From NCBI GenBank assembly GCA_038040445.1, contig JBBPIG010000001.1:407126-471125 (forward strand): a stretch of 64,000 nt of DNA, given 5' to 3'. A program made the position numbers and the translations under genes. The notes below the pieces were generated by a model. That model ran no database searches, was not told the origin of the DNA, and was given only the letters and a program-made list of their open reading frames with translations. Below are positions 41,836-49,308 of the stretch, one piece after another (the stretch's first letter is position 1; each line of letters starts with the position of its first letter). The stretch is from Acidobacteriota bacterium. GTDB taxonomy: Bacteria > Acidobacteriota > Blastocatellia > UBA7656.

Positions 41836-42723
41836 TTGAGAGAAGAGGTTCGGCAGATCCAGGAGTTGCTCGAGCAACAAGCCTACGTTACGGACGCCGC
41901 CGTCGCCACATCGTTGTACCTTGCGATGGCGCTCGGCAAGCCGTTGTTGATTGAAGGCCCCGCGGGCGTTGGCAAGACCGAGATCGCGAAGGTGCTCGCC
42001 AGCGCGCTGGACACGCAATTGATAAGGCTTCAGTGCTACGAAGGCTTGGACGCCAACACCGCGCTTTATGAATGGAACTACCCCAAGCAGATGCTTCATA
42101 TCAAGCTGCAGGAGTCTACACCGGGTGCCGCGGCTGAAAAAGAAGCGTCGATCTTCAGCGAGCCATTCCTTCTGAAGCGTCCGTTGCTCCAGGCAATAAC
42201 CGATCCGGTTCGCTCTCCTGTACTGTTGATTGACGAAGTAGATCGCAGCGATGAGGAATTCGAGGCCTTCTTGCTGGAGGTACTCTCGGAGTTTCAGGTC
42301 ACCATTCCCGAGATCGGCTCGATTGCGGCGACGCATCGGCCGCACGTCGTGCTTACGTCGAATCGCTCGCGCGAGCTTTCCGATGCGTTGAAACGCAGAT
42401 GCCTTTATCTTTGGATTGACTACCCGTCGTTCGACAAGGAGTTGCAGATCGTCCGCAGCAAAGTGCCCGCAATCAGCGAGGCGCTTTCTTCCGAGCTGAC
42501 GCGCGTGATCCAGGCCGCTAGAGCGCTCAATCTGTCTAAGGTTCCCGGCGTCGCGGAGACGCTCGACTGGGCGGCCTCTCTCGTTGCATTAAACACGACG
42601 CACCTCGATCGGGAAGTAGTCAGCGAGACGATGGGTTGCTTCCTCAAGGACGAGGCAGACCTGCGCAAGTTTGAAACTGAGGCCGGCCATCGCCTCGATG
42701 AAATGATGAGTCCCGGGTCATGA
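41836..42723 (+). CDS. coxD: MoxR-type AAA+ ATPase, CoxD
   Basis: 295-aa AAA+ chaperone implicated in assembling the copper-sulfur-molybdenum centre of CO dehydrogenase. Walker A EGPAGVGKTEIAK (about 44), Walker B VLLIDEVDRSD, sensor 1 VVLTSNRSRELSDALKRRC. The start is a TTG at 41836 after GCGAGG, overlapping the intergenic two bases after the preceding stop. Ends by overlapping coxE by four bases. The CoxD-CoxE pair is the usual MoxR/VWA chaperone couple. Confidence 0.9.
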   Translation: MREEVRQIQELLEQQAYVTDAAVATSLYLAMALGKPLLIEGPAGVGKTEIAKVLASALDTQLIRLQCYEGLDANTALYEWNYPKQMLHIKLQESTPGAAAEKEASIFSEPFLLKRPLLQAITDPVRSPVLLIDEVDRSDEEFEAFLLEVLSEFQVTIPEIGSIAATHRPHVVLTSNRSRELSDALKRRCLYLWIDYPSFDKELQIVRSKVPAISEALSSELTRVIQAARALNLSKVPGVAETLDWAASLVALNTTHLDREVVSETMGCFLKDEADLRKFETEAGHRLDEMMSPGS

Positions 42724-43874
42724 ATGAACCAGCGAGCGAGTCTGTTCTCACCAACACCGTCCTATTCTGTCGCGCGTTGAGGGAGCGGGGCATCGCGGTA
42801 ACGCCGGCTTCAGCAGTGGCCGCAGCCAAAACCTTGAGCCTGATCGACCTGGACGACCGCCAGGAAACCTTCTTGAGTTTGAGAAGCGTGCTTACATCGC
42901 GTGTCGAGGAGTTCGAGGTTTTTGCGGAGATCTTTGAACAGTTCTGGAGTGGACTTGGTCACAATGCGCAGCCGCAAAAGATCGTCGAGCGCGAAACTCA
43001 TTCCAGTATTGACCGCCGAGTTCGGCCTTCTTCGCTTGAGTATGCGCAGAAGGGGTTGTCTTTCTTCCTCGAGAACTGGGGCGCCTCGTCGAATGATTCC
43101 GAGCATATCAACATGCCTGCCGCGAGCAACCTCGACGCCGGCACGGAAAAGGACTTCAGCCTGTTTGGCGCGGACGAGCTTCAAGAGATCGCCCGTCTGG
43201 CGAGGAGAATCGTCAGGAAGCTCGCTTCGAAACCGAGCCGCCGGTGGAAGCCGGTCCGAAAGGGATCGAGAGTCAATCTGCGTGGGTCATTTCGGGCGTC
43301 TCTGAGGACTGGCGGGGAGTTAGTGGAGCTCTCGTTCAAGCAACGCAAACAGAAGAAGACCAAACTGGTAGTGATATGCGATGTGTCCGGGTCGATGGAT
43401 TTGTACAGCCGGCTGCTTCTTCAATTCGTCCACGCGCTCCAAAACAGTCTTGCGCGGGTCGAAACGTTTGTGTTCAGCACGTCACTCGAACGGATAACCG
43501 GACACTTGAAGAACAAGGACTACGAGCGAGCGCTTGAGTCGCTGAGCAAGACGCGTGGGTGGTCCGGTGGCACTCTCATCGGTCCGAGCCTCGCCGCCTT
43601 CGATTCCGGCTGGCCGAGACTGGTTGATAAGCGGACCATAGTAATTATCTTGAGCGACGGGTGGGACACTGGGGAACCGGAACACCTTGCCGCGTCGCTT
43701 GCAAGCTTGAAGAGACGTGCAGGAAGGCTGATCTGGCTGAACCCGCTGCTGGCTAGTCCTGACTACAGACCGCTGACTCGCGGAATGCAGGCCGCGCTTC
43801 CGTATCTGGATCTGTTTGCGCCGCTACATAACCTGCAGAGCTTGCGGGCGCTGGAGCGACACCTCGTTTTGTGA
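42720..43874 (+). CDS. coxE: VWA-domain protein, CoxE
   Basis: 384-aa von Willebrand A domain protein that works with the MoxR ATPase in enzyme maturation. The MIDAS motif is CDVSGSMDLYS (DXSXS, about residue 222), with the second metal-contact region SGGTLIGPSL and Asp in ILSDGWDTGEPEHL. The N-terminal 200 residues are the helical CoxE domain. Translationally coupled with coxD. The stop is eight bases before the following ATG. Confidence 0.9.
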   Translation: MNEPASESVLTNTVLFCRALRERGIAVTPASAVAAAKTLSLIDLDDRQETFLSLRSVLTSRVEEFEVFAEIFEQFWSGLGHNAQPQKIVERETHSSIDRRVRPSSLEYAQKGLSFFLENWGASSNDSEHINMPAASNLDAGTEKDFSLFGADELQEIARLARRIVRKLASKPSRRWKPVRKGSRVNLRGSFRASLRTGGELVELSFKQRKQKKTKLVVICDVSGSMDLYSRLLLQFVHALQNSLARVETFVFSTSLERITGHLKNKDYERALESLSKTRGWSGGTLIGPSLAAFDSGWPRLVDKRTIVIILSDGWDTGEPEHLAASLASLKRRAGRLIWLNPLLASPDYRPLTRGMQAALPYLDLFAPLHNLQSLRALERHLVL

Positions 43875-43881
43875 ACCGAAT

Positions 43882-44961
43882 ATGGAAGACGTGTTCGATC
43901 AGATTGAGAACCTCGCCAAGATCGATAAGCGAGTTGCGATGGTCACGCTGGTCGCGACCCGCGGCACGAGCCCCAAAAAAGAGGGAGCCAAGATGTGGGT
44001 TGGTGAAAAGGGCCACCTGTTGGGCTCGGTGACCATGGGCGGGTGCGTGGACGCGCGGGTGATCGAGGCGTCAGAACAGACCATCGCTTCCTTCGAACCG
44101 CGGATGCTGTCCATGAACCTCGGCGAAGAGGACGCATGGGAGGGCGGGTTCACATGCGCGGGAACCATAGACATAATGATCGAACCTGTGGATCTTGCGA
44201 ACCCCGAAGACCATCTGCGCAACCTCTACCGGGCAGTTCGTGGTGAGGTTGAAAAGGGAAGGTGCGTAGTGGTGGCTACGCCGCTGGACCGGCCGGCGTC
44301 CAAGTTCATCGTGTATGACGACGGACGAGCAGCCGGCACTCTCGGGAGTCCCGAGCTTGATCGGGAGGCTCGGGAGATCGCGCTCGATCTGATTCAGAGG
44401 CGCGCTTCTCGCACCGTCGCGCTCGATTCGACTCGAGCTTCGACTGACGTATTCTTCGAGGTGCACGGCCCGTCGCCGACGCTGATCGTATTTGGCGCGG
44501 GGCACGTTTCGATGCCGTTGGTAAGCCTGGCAAAGAACCTCGGGCTGAAAACGATTGTCGTGGATGGCCGGCCCCGCTTTGCAACGAGGGAACGGTTCCC
44601 CGACGCGGATGAGTTGCTGGTCGGAATCCCATCCGAGATTGCTCGCGCGCTGCGCTACACTTCATCAACTCTTGTCGTCCTTGCTGCGCACGATTACAAG
44701 TACGATATTCCGGTGCTGAAGATTGTCTTGAGCACCGAGGCTCCCTACATAGGAATGTTGAGCAGCAAGCGAAGGGGCGAGGCTATCTTGAAGTTCCTCA
44801 GGGAAAGCGGCGTGGGTGCGCAAGCGCTCGATCGCGTGCGTGTGCCTACAGGTCTGGATATCGGAGCGGCGACCGCGAGCGAGATAGCTTTGAGCATCCT
44901 GGCTGAAGCGGTGGCCGTTAGGTCAGGCAGGCCGGGAACGCCCTTGAGAAATAGAGATTGA
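43882..44961 (+). CDS. XdhC/CoxF-family maturation protein, second copy
   Basis: 359 aa. N-terminal XdhC block RVAMVTLVATRGTSPKKEGAK, with GSVTMGGCVDARVIE and the Cys of GFTCAGTIDIMIEP; Rossmann block TLIVFGAGHVSMPLVSLAKNLG (about 205) with VVDGRPRFATRERFPDADELL. It lacks the YHS tail of the first copy. The ATG at 43882 is chosen over an open frame overlapping coxE. The following scaffold gene begins nine bases after its stop or overlaps it if the TTG at 44958 is used. Confidence 0.9.
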   Translation: MEDVFDQIENLAKIDKRVAMVTLVATRGTSPKKEGAKMWVGEKGHLLGSVTMGGCVDARVIEASEQTIASFEPRMLSMNLGEEDAWEGGFTCAGTIDIMIEPVDLANPEDHLRNLYRAVRGEVEKGRCVVVATPLDRPASKFIVYDDGRAAGTLGSPELDREAREIALDLIQRRASRTVALDSTRASTDVFFEVHGPSPTLIVFGAGHVSMPLVSLAKNLGLKTIVVDGRPRFATRERFPDADELLVGIPSEIARALRYTSSTLVVLAAHDYKYDIPVLKIVLSTEAPYIGMLSSKRRGEAILKFLRESGVGAQALDRVRVPTGLDIGAATASEIALSILAEAVAVRSGRPGTPLRNRD

Positions 44962-44969
44962 GAGAAACT

Positions 44970-45377
44970 ATGGCCGCGCTCTACAGCGAGGTGATCCTCG
45001 ACCACTTCCGGAACCCTCGCAATTACGGCAGCCTGCCGTGTCCGGACATAACTCACGAAGGTCTCAATCCACTGTGCGGCGACCGGATCAGGATTGAATT
45101 GAAGCTGCGAGACGGCGTAATAACAACGGTCCGGTTCCAGGGGGACGGCTGTGCAATCAGCCTCGCAGCGGCTTCGCTGCTCACTGAGTTGATTGTGGAT
45201 GCGGACATAGACACCGGGGAGGTAGTCTCAAACGCCACGCTGCTTTCATCGTTAAAGAGCGACATCAAGCCTGCCCGAATGAAGTGCGCGCTGCTACCAC
45301 TCGAAGTGCTTCGGGAAGGGGTCAAGATTCACAGGCAACGCCGGGAATACCCCCAACTTCAGTTGGGGGATCGTTAA
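44970..45377 (+). CDS. SufU/IscU-like iron-sulfur scaffold
   Basis: About 135-aa Fe-S assembly scaffold. Ligand region 1 is HEGLNPLCGDRIRIEL, region 2 GDGCAISLAAASLLTEL and the third Cys ARMKCALLPLEVL. ALYSEVILDHFRNPRNYGSL is the family start. It is the last gene of the cox maturation operon and may supply [2Fe-2S] clusters for CoxS. Its final codons run into the left palindrome of the REP-like element at 45348, so the C-terminus (QLQLGDR) is encoded by that repeat. Confidence 0.88.
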   Translation: MAALYSEVILDHFRNPRNYGSLPCPDITHEGLNPLCGDRIRIELKLRDGVITTVRFQGDGCAISLAAASLLTELIVDADIDTGEVVSNATLLSSLKSDIKPARMKCALLPLEVLREGVKIHRQRREYPQLQLGDR

Positions 45378-45550
45378 GTCCAGCCTACGGGAGCACGGCG
45401 CTTCTCCTCTCCGCCGATGTTTAGCTCCTCTCCCGCGGCGCCACTCGCGGCGCGAGTGGCGCCGCGGGAGAGGACCGGGACAATCGTCATCCACAACGCG
45501 TAGGCCGAACCTAAAGATCCCCCAACTGAAGTTGGGGGTATTTTCCGGGA
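45341..45550. repeat. REPIN-like element: two inverted palindromes around a strong hairpin
   Basis: The 20-base palindrome CCCCCAACTTCAGTTGGGGG (45350-45369) recurs inverted at 45519-45538. With flanks TAC and ATC, 25 bases match exactly in reverse complement. The CCGGGAATA wording outside is also mirrored. Between them is a 23-bp hairpin. This is the layout of a REP doublet, normally mobilised by a RAYT transposase. None is in the window. Confidence 0.8.
45426..45474. terminator. Perfect 23-bp hairpin, possible transcription terminator
   Basis: Arms 45426-45448 and 45452-45474 are perfect reverse complements with a three-base GGC loop, containing CCGCGGCGCCACTCGC. Downstream there is no T-tract, so intrinsic termination is unproven. 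It lies inside the REPIN-like element after the cox operon. Confidence 0.6.
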
Positions 45551-45656
45551 ATTTTCACACGATCTATGAAGTTGGTGCTTTGACAGTCTTTCAGCAGCCT
45601 GCCAGGTGGAAGCTCGCTTGAGTTCGCCGCTCTATGTTGGATTGCTTGTTCCGCTC

Positions 45657-45836
45657 TTATGGATACCTGGACTGAACCTGTCCCCACGCGTCAGATACGT
45701 CAGCCTTATGAATGGCTTGATAGAGGGCGGAATTGTCACCGGCTGGAGAACTGCACGACACACCGGGCAGGAGCGAAAGAAGGAGTATGAGTATGGAATA
45801 CCTCGCTAGATTTGGCCGTGTGTTTGTGAGTGTCAT
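45657..45836 (-). pseudogene. Ankyrin lipoprotein gene, truncated copy 1
   Basis: Encodes 59 residues starting MTLTNTRPNLARYSILILLL with a lipoprotein-like signal ending near PGVSC and then SPAGDNSALYQAIHKADV, after which homology stops and a stop codon follows. The 5' region including GGTTCTGGAAATTTATGAC is shared with copy 3 at 48818-49069. The best-preserved copy is at 47122-47640. Confidence 0.75.
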
Positions 45837-45897
45837 AAATTTCCAGAACCAACGTGAAGCTCCTGACGACAGCGAGGTAGCCGACGGGCTGGGCGCT

Positions 45898-46032
45898 CTA
45901 CTCTGACTCGAACCCGTGACTCGTGAACCTCAGCGTTCGGCTATTCTCAGTAACGGTCCGTACCACAGGCTCGGGCGCGCCGCCGGGCAGTTCAAGCGCC
46001 TCGCCGACGCGTTCGTGATTGCTGACGGTCAT
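45898..46032 (-). pseudogene. Remnant of a Swt1-HEPN/DUF499-type defence gene
   Basis: A 44-codon frame begins MTVSNHERVGEALEL after AGGAGTAAGC. SNHERVGxALEL is the start of Swt1-type HEPN and DUF499 proteins found in defence islands. Homology ends after about 15 residues and the rest looks random before the stop, so it is a decayed stump. Confidence 0.5.
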
Positions 46033-46135
46033 TGCTTACTCCTGCTCTAGATTATCCAATCAGAATCCGAGGCATTTGTTTGCGCGCGACCCGCTTAGTT
46101 GAGCGGTCGATGGGATTGTTGCCTCGAGCTTCAAT

Positions 46136-46588
46136 CTACGGCGCGAGTTGCGGATGATTCTCCTTCAGCCAGTCGGTGACGTATTCACGAAACGCTTTGA
46201 CGAATGTGATCAATTCAAGCGCATCTTGATCGGTCGCCACGCCAGCCATATCGTATTCCGCGGTGTTCCGCTTTCTGCGGCAAGTCTCCAGGTAGTCAGC
46301 ATCATCTTTTCGTTCGTCACCCAGGATCAACGGTAAGGCGGCGATCGCTCTGTAGTGTTGCAGCGTTCTCTCAGCACGGAAACCTGAAGCGTGAAGCAAG
46401 ATCATGCACAGCTTGAGCGCGCCGTTGTAAGCGATGCCGAAACGCCAGTCCGCCGAAATGTCGCCTTCAGCATCGGCAAGGTCGCGCTCCACGATCGCCA
46501 TCAAGCCAGCGATTTCTTGCCTGCTGGGATTGTGGGGCCGCAACCAACCGTTATCGGCCCATTGCTTCAAGCTCATCTTCGTTTCCAA
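46136..46588 (-). CDS. HEPN-domain protein (toxin-like partner of MNT)
   Basis: 150-aa helical protein of the HEPN superfamily, paired with the nucleotidyltransferase upstream. The signature position reads RKRNTAEYDMAG, where the usual R-X4-H RNase motif has Tyr in place of His. This would suit an AMPylation-controlled or non-catalytic HEPN. It overlaps the MNT gene by 38 bases. HEPN/MNT pairs act as toxin-antitoxin systems; which residue is modified here cannot be told from sequence. Confidence 0.8.
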   Translation of the reverse strand: METKMSLKQWADNGWLRPHNPSRQEIAGLMAIVERDLADAEGDISADWRFGIAYNGALKLCMILLHASGFRAERTLQHYRAIAALPLILGDERKDDADYLETCRRKRNTAEYDMAGVATDQDALELITFVKAFREYVTDWLKENHPQLAP

Positions 46589-47138
46589 TCACAAACAACC
46601 GCGGTGCGCTCAGCACCGAGGTTAGGAAATGATCGCGGGCCTTTCTCCGGCGGGCAACCTCCTGCGTGGTCATCACGTGAGGGTTGATTTCGCGCCCGAG
46701 TTTGGTGGCGACGCCCGAAAGCAGCTTGCCCAACTGCCGGAGACTGACGTTACCTATGACCATCAGATCCACGTCGCTCTGTGCTTTTTCCGTTCCGCCG
46801 GCAAGCGAGCCAAATACGAAGGCGAGCACGATTCCTCGGTCTTCCAGGGCTGCGCGCAGAACGTCTACAAGCCCGCTGGTCTTGAGCACCAGATTGTGAA
46901 TGTCCGGATAGAGGGGGTGCTCGTTGTTCGCACGATAGTAAAGACGATTCCCATCTCGGCTCGCCCGGACCACGCCGATGCGAGTGAGTCTCTTGAGTTC
47001 CTGCCGCACGGTTGCATCGTTGAGCGCCGCCTGTCGTCCGATCTCGCGCACGTGAAGCTCGCGGCCTTCAGTTGCGAAGAGCAACCGAAAGATCTCGGCC
47101 TTGACCCGCGAGGAGAGCAGTTCAACCAACGTATCCAT
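46551..47138 (-). CDS. MNT nucleotidyltransferase with N-terminal winged helix
   Basis: 195 aa. Residues 1-75 form a winged-helix DNA-binding domain (VREIGRQAALNDATVRQELKR). Residues about 90-190 are a minimal nucleotidyltransferase with the active site FVFGSLAGGTEKAQSDVDLMVIG (GS-X-DVD). Such enzymes act as antitoxins that modify the partner HEPN protein; the DNA-binding domain probably lets it autoregulate the pair. The stop lies inside the HEPN gene. Confidence 0.85.
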   Translation of the reverse strand: MDTLVELLSSRVKAEIFRLLFATEGRELHVREIGRQAALNDATVRQELKRLTRIGVVRASRDGNRLYYRANNEHPLYPDIHNLVLKTSGLVDVLRAALEDRGIVLAFVFGSLAGGTEKAQSDVDLMVIGNVSLRQLGKLLSGVATKLGREINPHVMTTQEVARRRKARDHFLTSVLSAPRLFVIGNEDELEAMGR

Positions 47139-47640
47139 AATGCGTGTTCATACCACGCAACTGCGTGGTTATACCACTCAACATATTGGCACACCACTGA
47201 GTGCCGGTAGCCGGATTCAAGCGGCTAGCCCCGCTTTCAAGCAGGGCTCCGATGATTTCGGGATTGCCTTCCGACATCGCGTGCTCCAAAGGCGTAAACC
47301 CGGCATCATCTTTGAAGTTGACCTTCGCTCCTTTTTCTAAGAGGACTCTTACTATCTCTGGTTGTTTCTCGACGATTGCCACTACCAGAGGCGCCGGTGG
47401 GGTTTTCGAGCTGTAACTAGTAGGTCGCTCCAGGATGCCCGGCCTTATGAGGTTCGAGTCAGGGTTAGCGCCTTGATCCAGCAGTCTGCGCACGGTTGCA
47501 ACATCAGCCTTGTGAATAGCTTGATAGAGAGCGGAATTGTCACCGGCCGTCGTACAGCACAACATTCCCGGCAGGAGCGAAAAAAGGAGTATGAGTATGG
47601 AATACTCCGCTAGATTTGGCCGTGTATTTGTCAGTGTCAA
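47122..47640 (-). CDS. Ankyrin-repeat lipoprotein, best-preserved copy
   Basis: 172 aa from a TTG at 47640, aligned with the ATG starts of the other two copies. A signal segment (YSILILLFSLLPGMLC) with a Cys near residue 26 suggests lipidation. Ankyrin repeats follow: NSALYQAIHKADVATVRRLL, DQGANPDSNLIRPG, PLVVAIVEKQPEIVRVLLEK, GFTPLEHAMSEGNPEIIGAL. An extra 23 codons could be added upstream but run into the tRNA fragment's flank. It overlaps the MNT start by 17 bases. The function of such proteins is unknown. Confidence 0.7.
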   Translation of the reverse strand: MTLTNTRPNLAEYSILILLFSLLPGMLCCTTAGDNSALYQAIHKADVATVRRLLDQGANPDSNLIRPGILERPTSYSSKTPPAPLVVAIVEKQPEIVRVLLEKGAKVNFKDDAGFTPLEHAMSEGNPEIIGALLESGASRLNPATGTQWCANMLSGITTQLRGMNTHYGYVG

Positions 47641-47713
47641 ACAAAAGTCCCCACTGCGATTTCCGGCCGTCCACGTAAGACCATCTGATCTCCGGGCCTT
47701 GGATTTCATTGTA

Positions 47714-47770
47714 TGCCGAGGGCGGGACTCGAACCCGCACGGGCGTTGCCGCCCAGAGGATTCTAAGTCC
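47714..47770 (-). tRNA. tRNA-Leu 3' fragment (putative attachment-site half)
   Basis: Minus strand GACTTAGAATCC (anticodon-loop region, UAG), a variable arm GGGCGGCAACGCCC, T-arm GCGGGTTCGAGTCCCGC and acceptor CCTCGGC. The 5' half (acceptor, D-arm and one side of the anticodon stem) is missing. The acceptor end, T-arm and about 15 downstream bases (GATTTCATTGTATGCCGAGG on the plus strand) match the intact tRNA-Leu at 63140-63223. Confidence 0.75.
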
Positions 47771-47775
47771 CGTCG

Positions 47776-48224
47776 TTATCGGTTCGAGCTGACCGATTCG
47801 GGCTCGGTTGGAGGATGGTCGCCTGTCGCGAACAGTACGCGCCGCATGTTGATCAATCCTTCTCGGTTCAGCTTGAGCGCCGCTACGGTTGCTCTCTCCC
47901 AGTCGTGCCTTGCACTCTTGTGTAGTCTCCGCTCCACGCGAAGTGATCACTCCAACTCTCTTCTCGTGGATTGAACAACGAAGCCGGAAAGCCCGTCGCC
48001 GGATCACGGGCGACAGTCTTGATTGCCTTGTGACTGTTGCAGCCTTGGCACGCCAATACCAGATTCGATTCGACGGTCGGCCCACCAGTGTAGCGTGGCG
48101 AGATGTGTTCGACCGAAAACGATTGGGGCGAAAACCTTGATTGACTGCGGCAATACTCGCAGCACCCTCTGGCTCGATCCGCCACCAGCCGAGTCACGCT
48201 GACCGGAATGTACTCGCTAGGCAT
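47776..48224 (-). pseudogene. HNH endonuclease, frameshifted
   Basis: The first part reads RGCCEYCRSQSRFSPQSFSVEHISP, with Cys pairs (CEYC, CQGC) and the His of VEHI, then SNLVLACQGCNSHKA, and stops at 47883. The expected end, GRATVAALKLNREGLINMRRVLFATGDH in part, continues in another frame after a GAGAGAG run near 47,895; a two-base expansion there explains the break. The gene terminates right beside the tRNA-Leu fragment. Its upstream partner is also broken. Confidence 0.75.
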
Positions 48225-48604
48225 TCTCCGGGAACCTGATACCCAATTGATCCATCAGCGCCGTCAAGGTTGTACCACGCAGCTTGGCTAGATCGGCCAG
48301 CGCCTCAAGTCTCTCAGCGTGCAACTGCTCGGCTCGATCAGACAGAGTTAAAAGTTCTTCTGCTTCTGCTTCGGACAGCGAGCTGTTATCCCGCTTCGCT
48401 TCCAACTCGCAAAGCCGAGCCATCAATTCCGCGGGAAGAGCCTCGTTAATTCGCTCCAACAGTTTCGATTCCTCAGGCTCGAGATGAGGCGCCCTTCGCG
48501 CGGCCCCAAAGCGCTATCACGTGAGGCACAAGCTTCTCCAGCTCCGCGGGGCTTAGTTGCTTCATCGCTGAAAGTATCTGCTCGCTTGAAAGACTACCAG
48601 CCAT
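48217..48604 (-). pseudogene. HNH-associated small protein, frameshifted
   Basis: Two frames together give one protein: SSEQILSAMKQLSPAELEKL then VIALWGR from the ATG at 48604, and APHLEPEESKLLERINEALP, ELLTLSDRAEQLHAERLEAL from about 48500 to 48217. The break is near 48,495-48,510. It is the short helical protein often encoded just before this HNH type. It overlaps the HNH gene by eight bases. Confidence 0.65.
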
Positions 48605-48737
48605 CGATTTACCCACTGCCTCCACATCCGGGCCCTGGGATCTAAGGACCGGCCCGAGCCCAGCCTCGATAAGAACTACCTCTTTTTACCACCAACTACC
48701 GAGCACAAACAACTGACCACTGACCACCGCTGACGCC

Positions 48738-48839
48738 TCAGGGCTTCCACTCTCTGATCCCCTCAATCGTCTTGCCCATCGAGCGCGCCTCCTCCTCGAT
48801 AAAGCTCTTGAAGAAGTCTACCATTCGCTGGTTGTAGTG
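48738..48839 (-). pseudogene. Fragment of an unidentified gene (C-terminal end)
   Basis: Reads YNQRMVDFFKSFIEEEARSM then GKTIEGIREWKP and a stop, looking like a genuine protein C-terminus. Its upstream part has been replaced by the truncated ankyrin copy. Just downstream (48680-48720) is a short AACTGACCACTGACC word tract. Identity unknown. Confidence 0.45.
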
Positions 48840-49069
48840 CGGATGACCTCGTTATGCCACTGCGAGCCCGGTCTTATGATTGTCGAGTTAGGGTTGGCGC
48901 CTTGATCGAGTAATTTGCGCACGGCTGCAACGTCATTTTTCTGAATGGCTTGATAGAGGGCGGAGTTATCACCGGCTGGAGAACTGCACGACGAACCGGG
49001 CAGGAGCGAAAGTAAGAGTATGAGTATGTAATAAGCCGCTAGCTTTGGCCGTGTGTTTCTCAGGGTCAT
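48818..49069 (-). pseudogene. Ankyrin lipoprotein gene, truncated copy 3
   Basis: 83 codons: MTLRNTRPKLAAYYILILLL, a signal ending near PGSSC, then AGDNSALYQAIQKNDVAAV and DQGANPNSTIIRPGS, after which it fuses to unrelated sequence. Shares its 5' leader with copy 1. Only one ankyrin unit remains. Confidence 0.7.
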
Positions 49070-49132
49070 AAATTTCCAGAACCAAGTCTAGAGAACTTTC
49101 CTGAAAGCGAAGATCAATAAACCCGATCCCGT

Positions 49133-49171
49133 ACTCGAATGCAAGGCTTCGATCTTAACTTGCATTCGAGT
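49133..49171. promoter_or_regulatory. 13-bp perfect inverted repeat upstream of the helicase operon
   Basis: ACTCGAATGCAAG (49133-49145) and CTTGCATTCGAGT (49159-49171) are exact complements separated by 13 bases, followed by AAGGAGG. It could be a repressor operator or an mRNA hairpin about 140 bases before the helicase start. No T-tract follows, which makes a terminator less likely. Confidence 0.5.
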
Positions 49172-49308
49172 AAGGAGGCTAAACTCTCTCCGCCTTGCGA
49201 AGGCAAGCGCTAGTTGGTTTTGGGATGGGGTGGTATCATCCTTCGTCACCACAGCGTTTCTGCCGAGACCGGCGTGCCAGATTGTTCTCTCTGAATCTAA
49301 GAGCAGCC

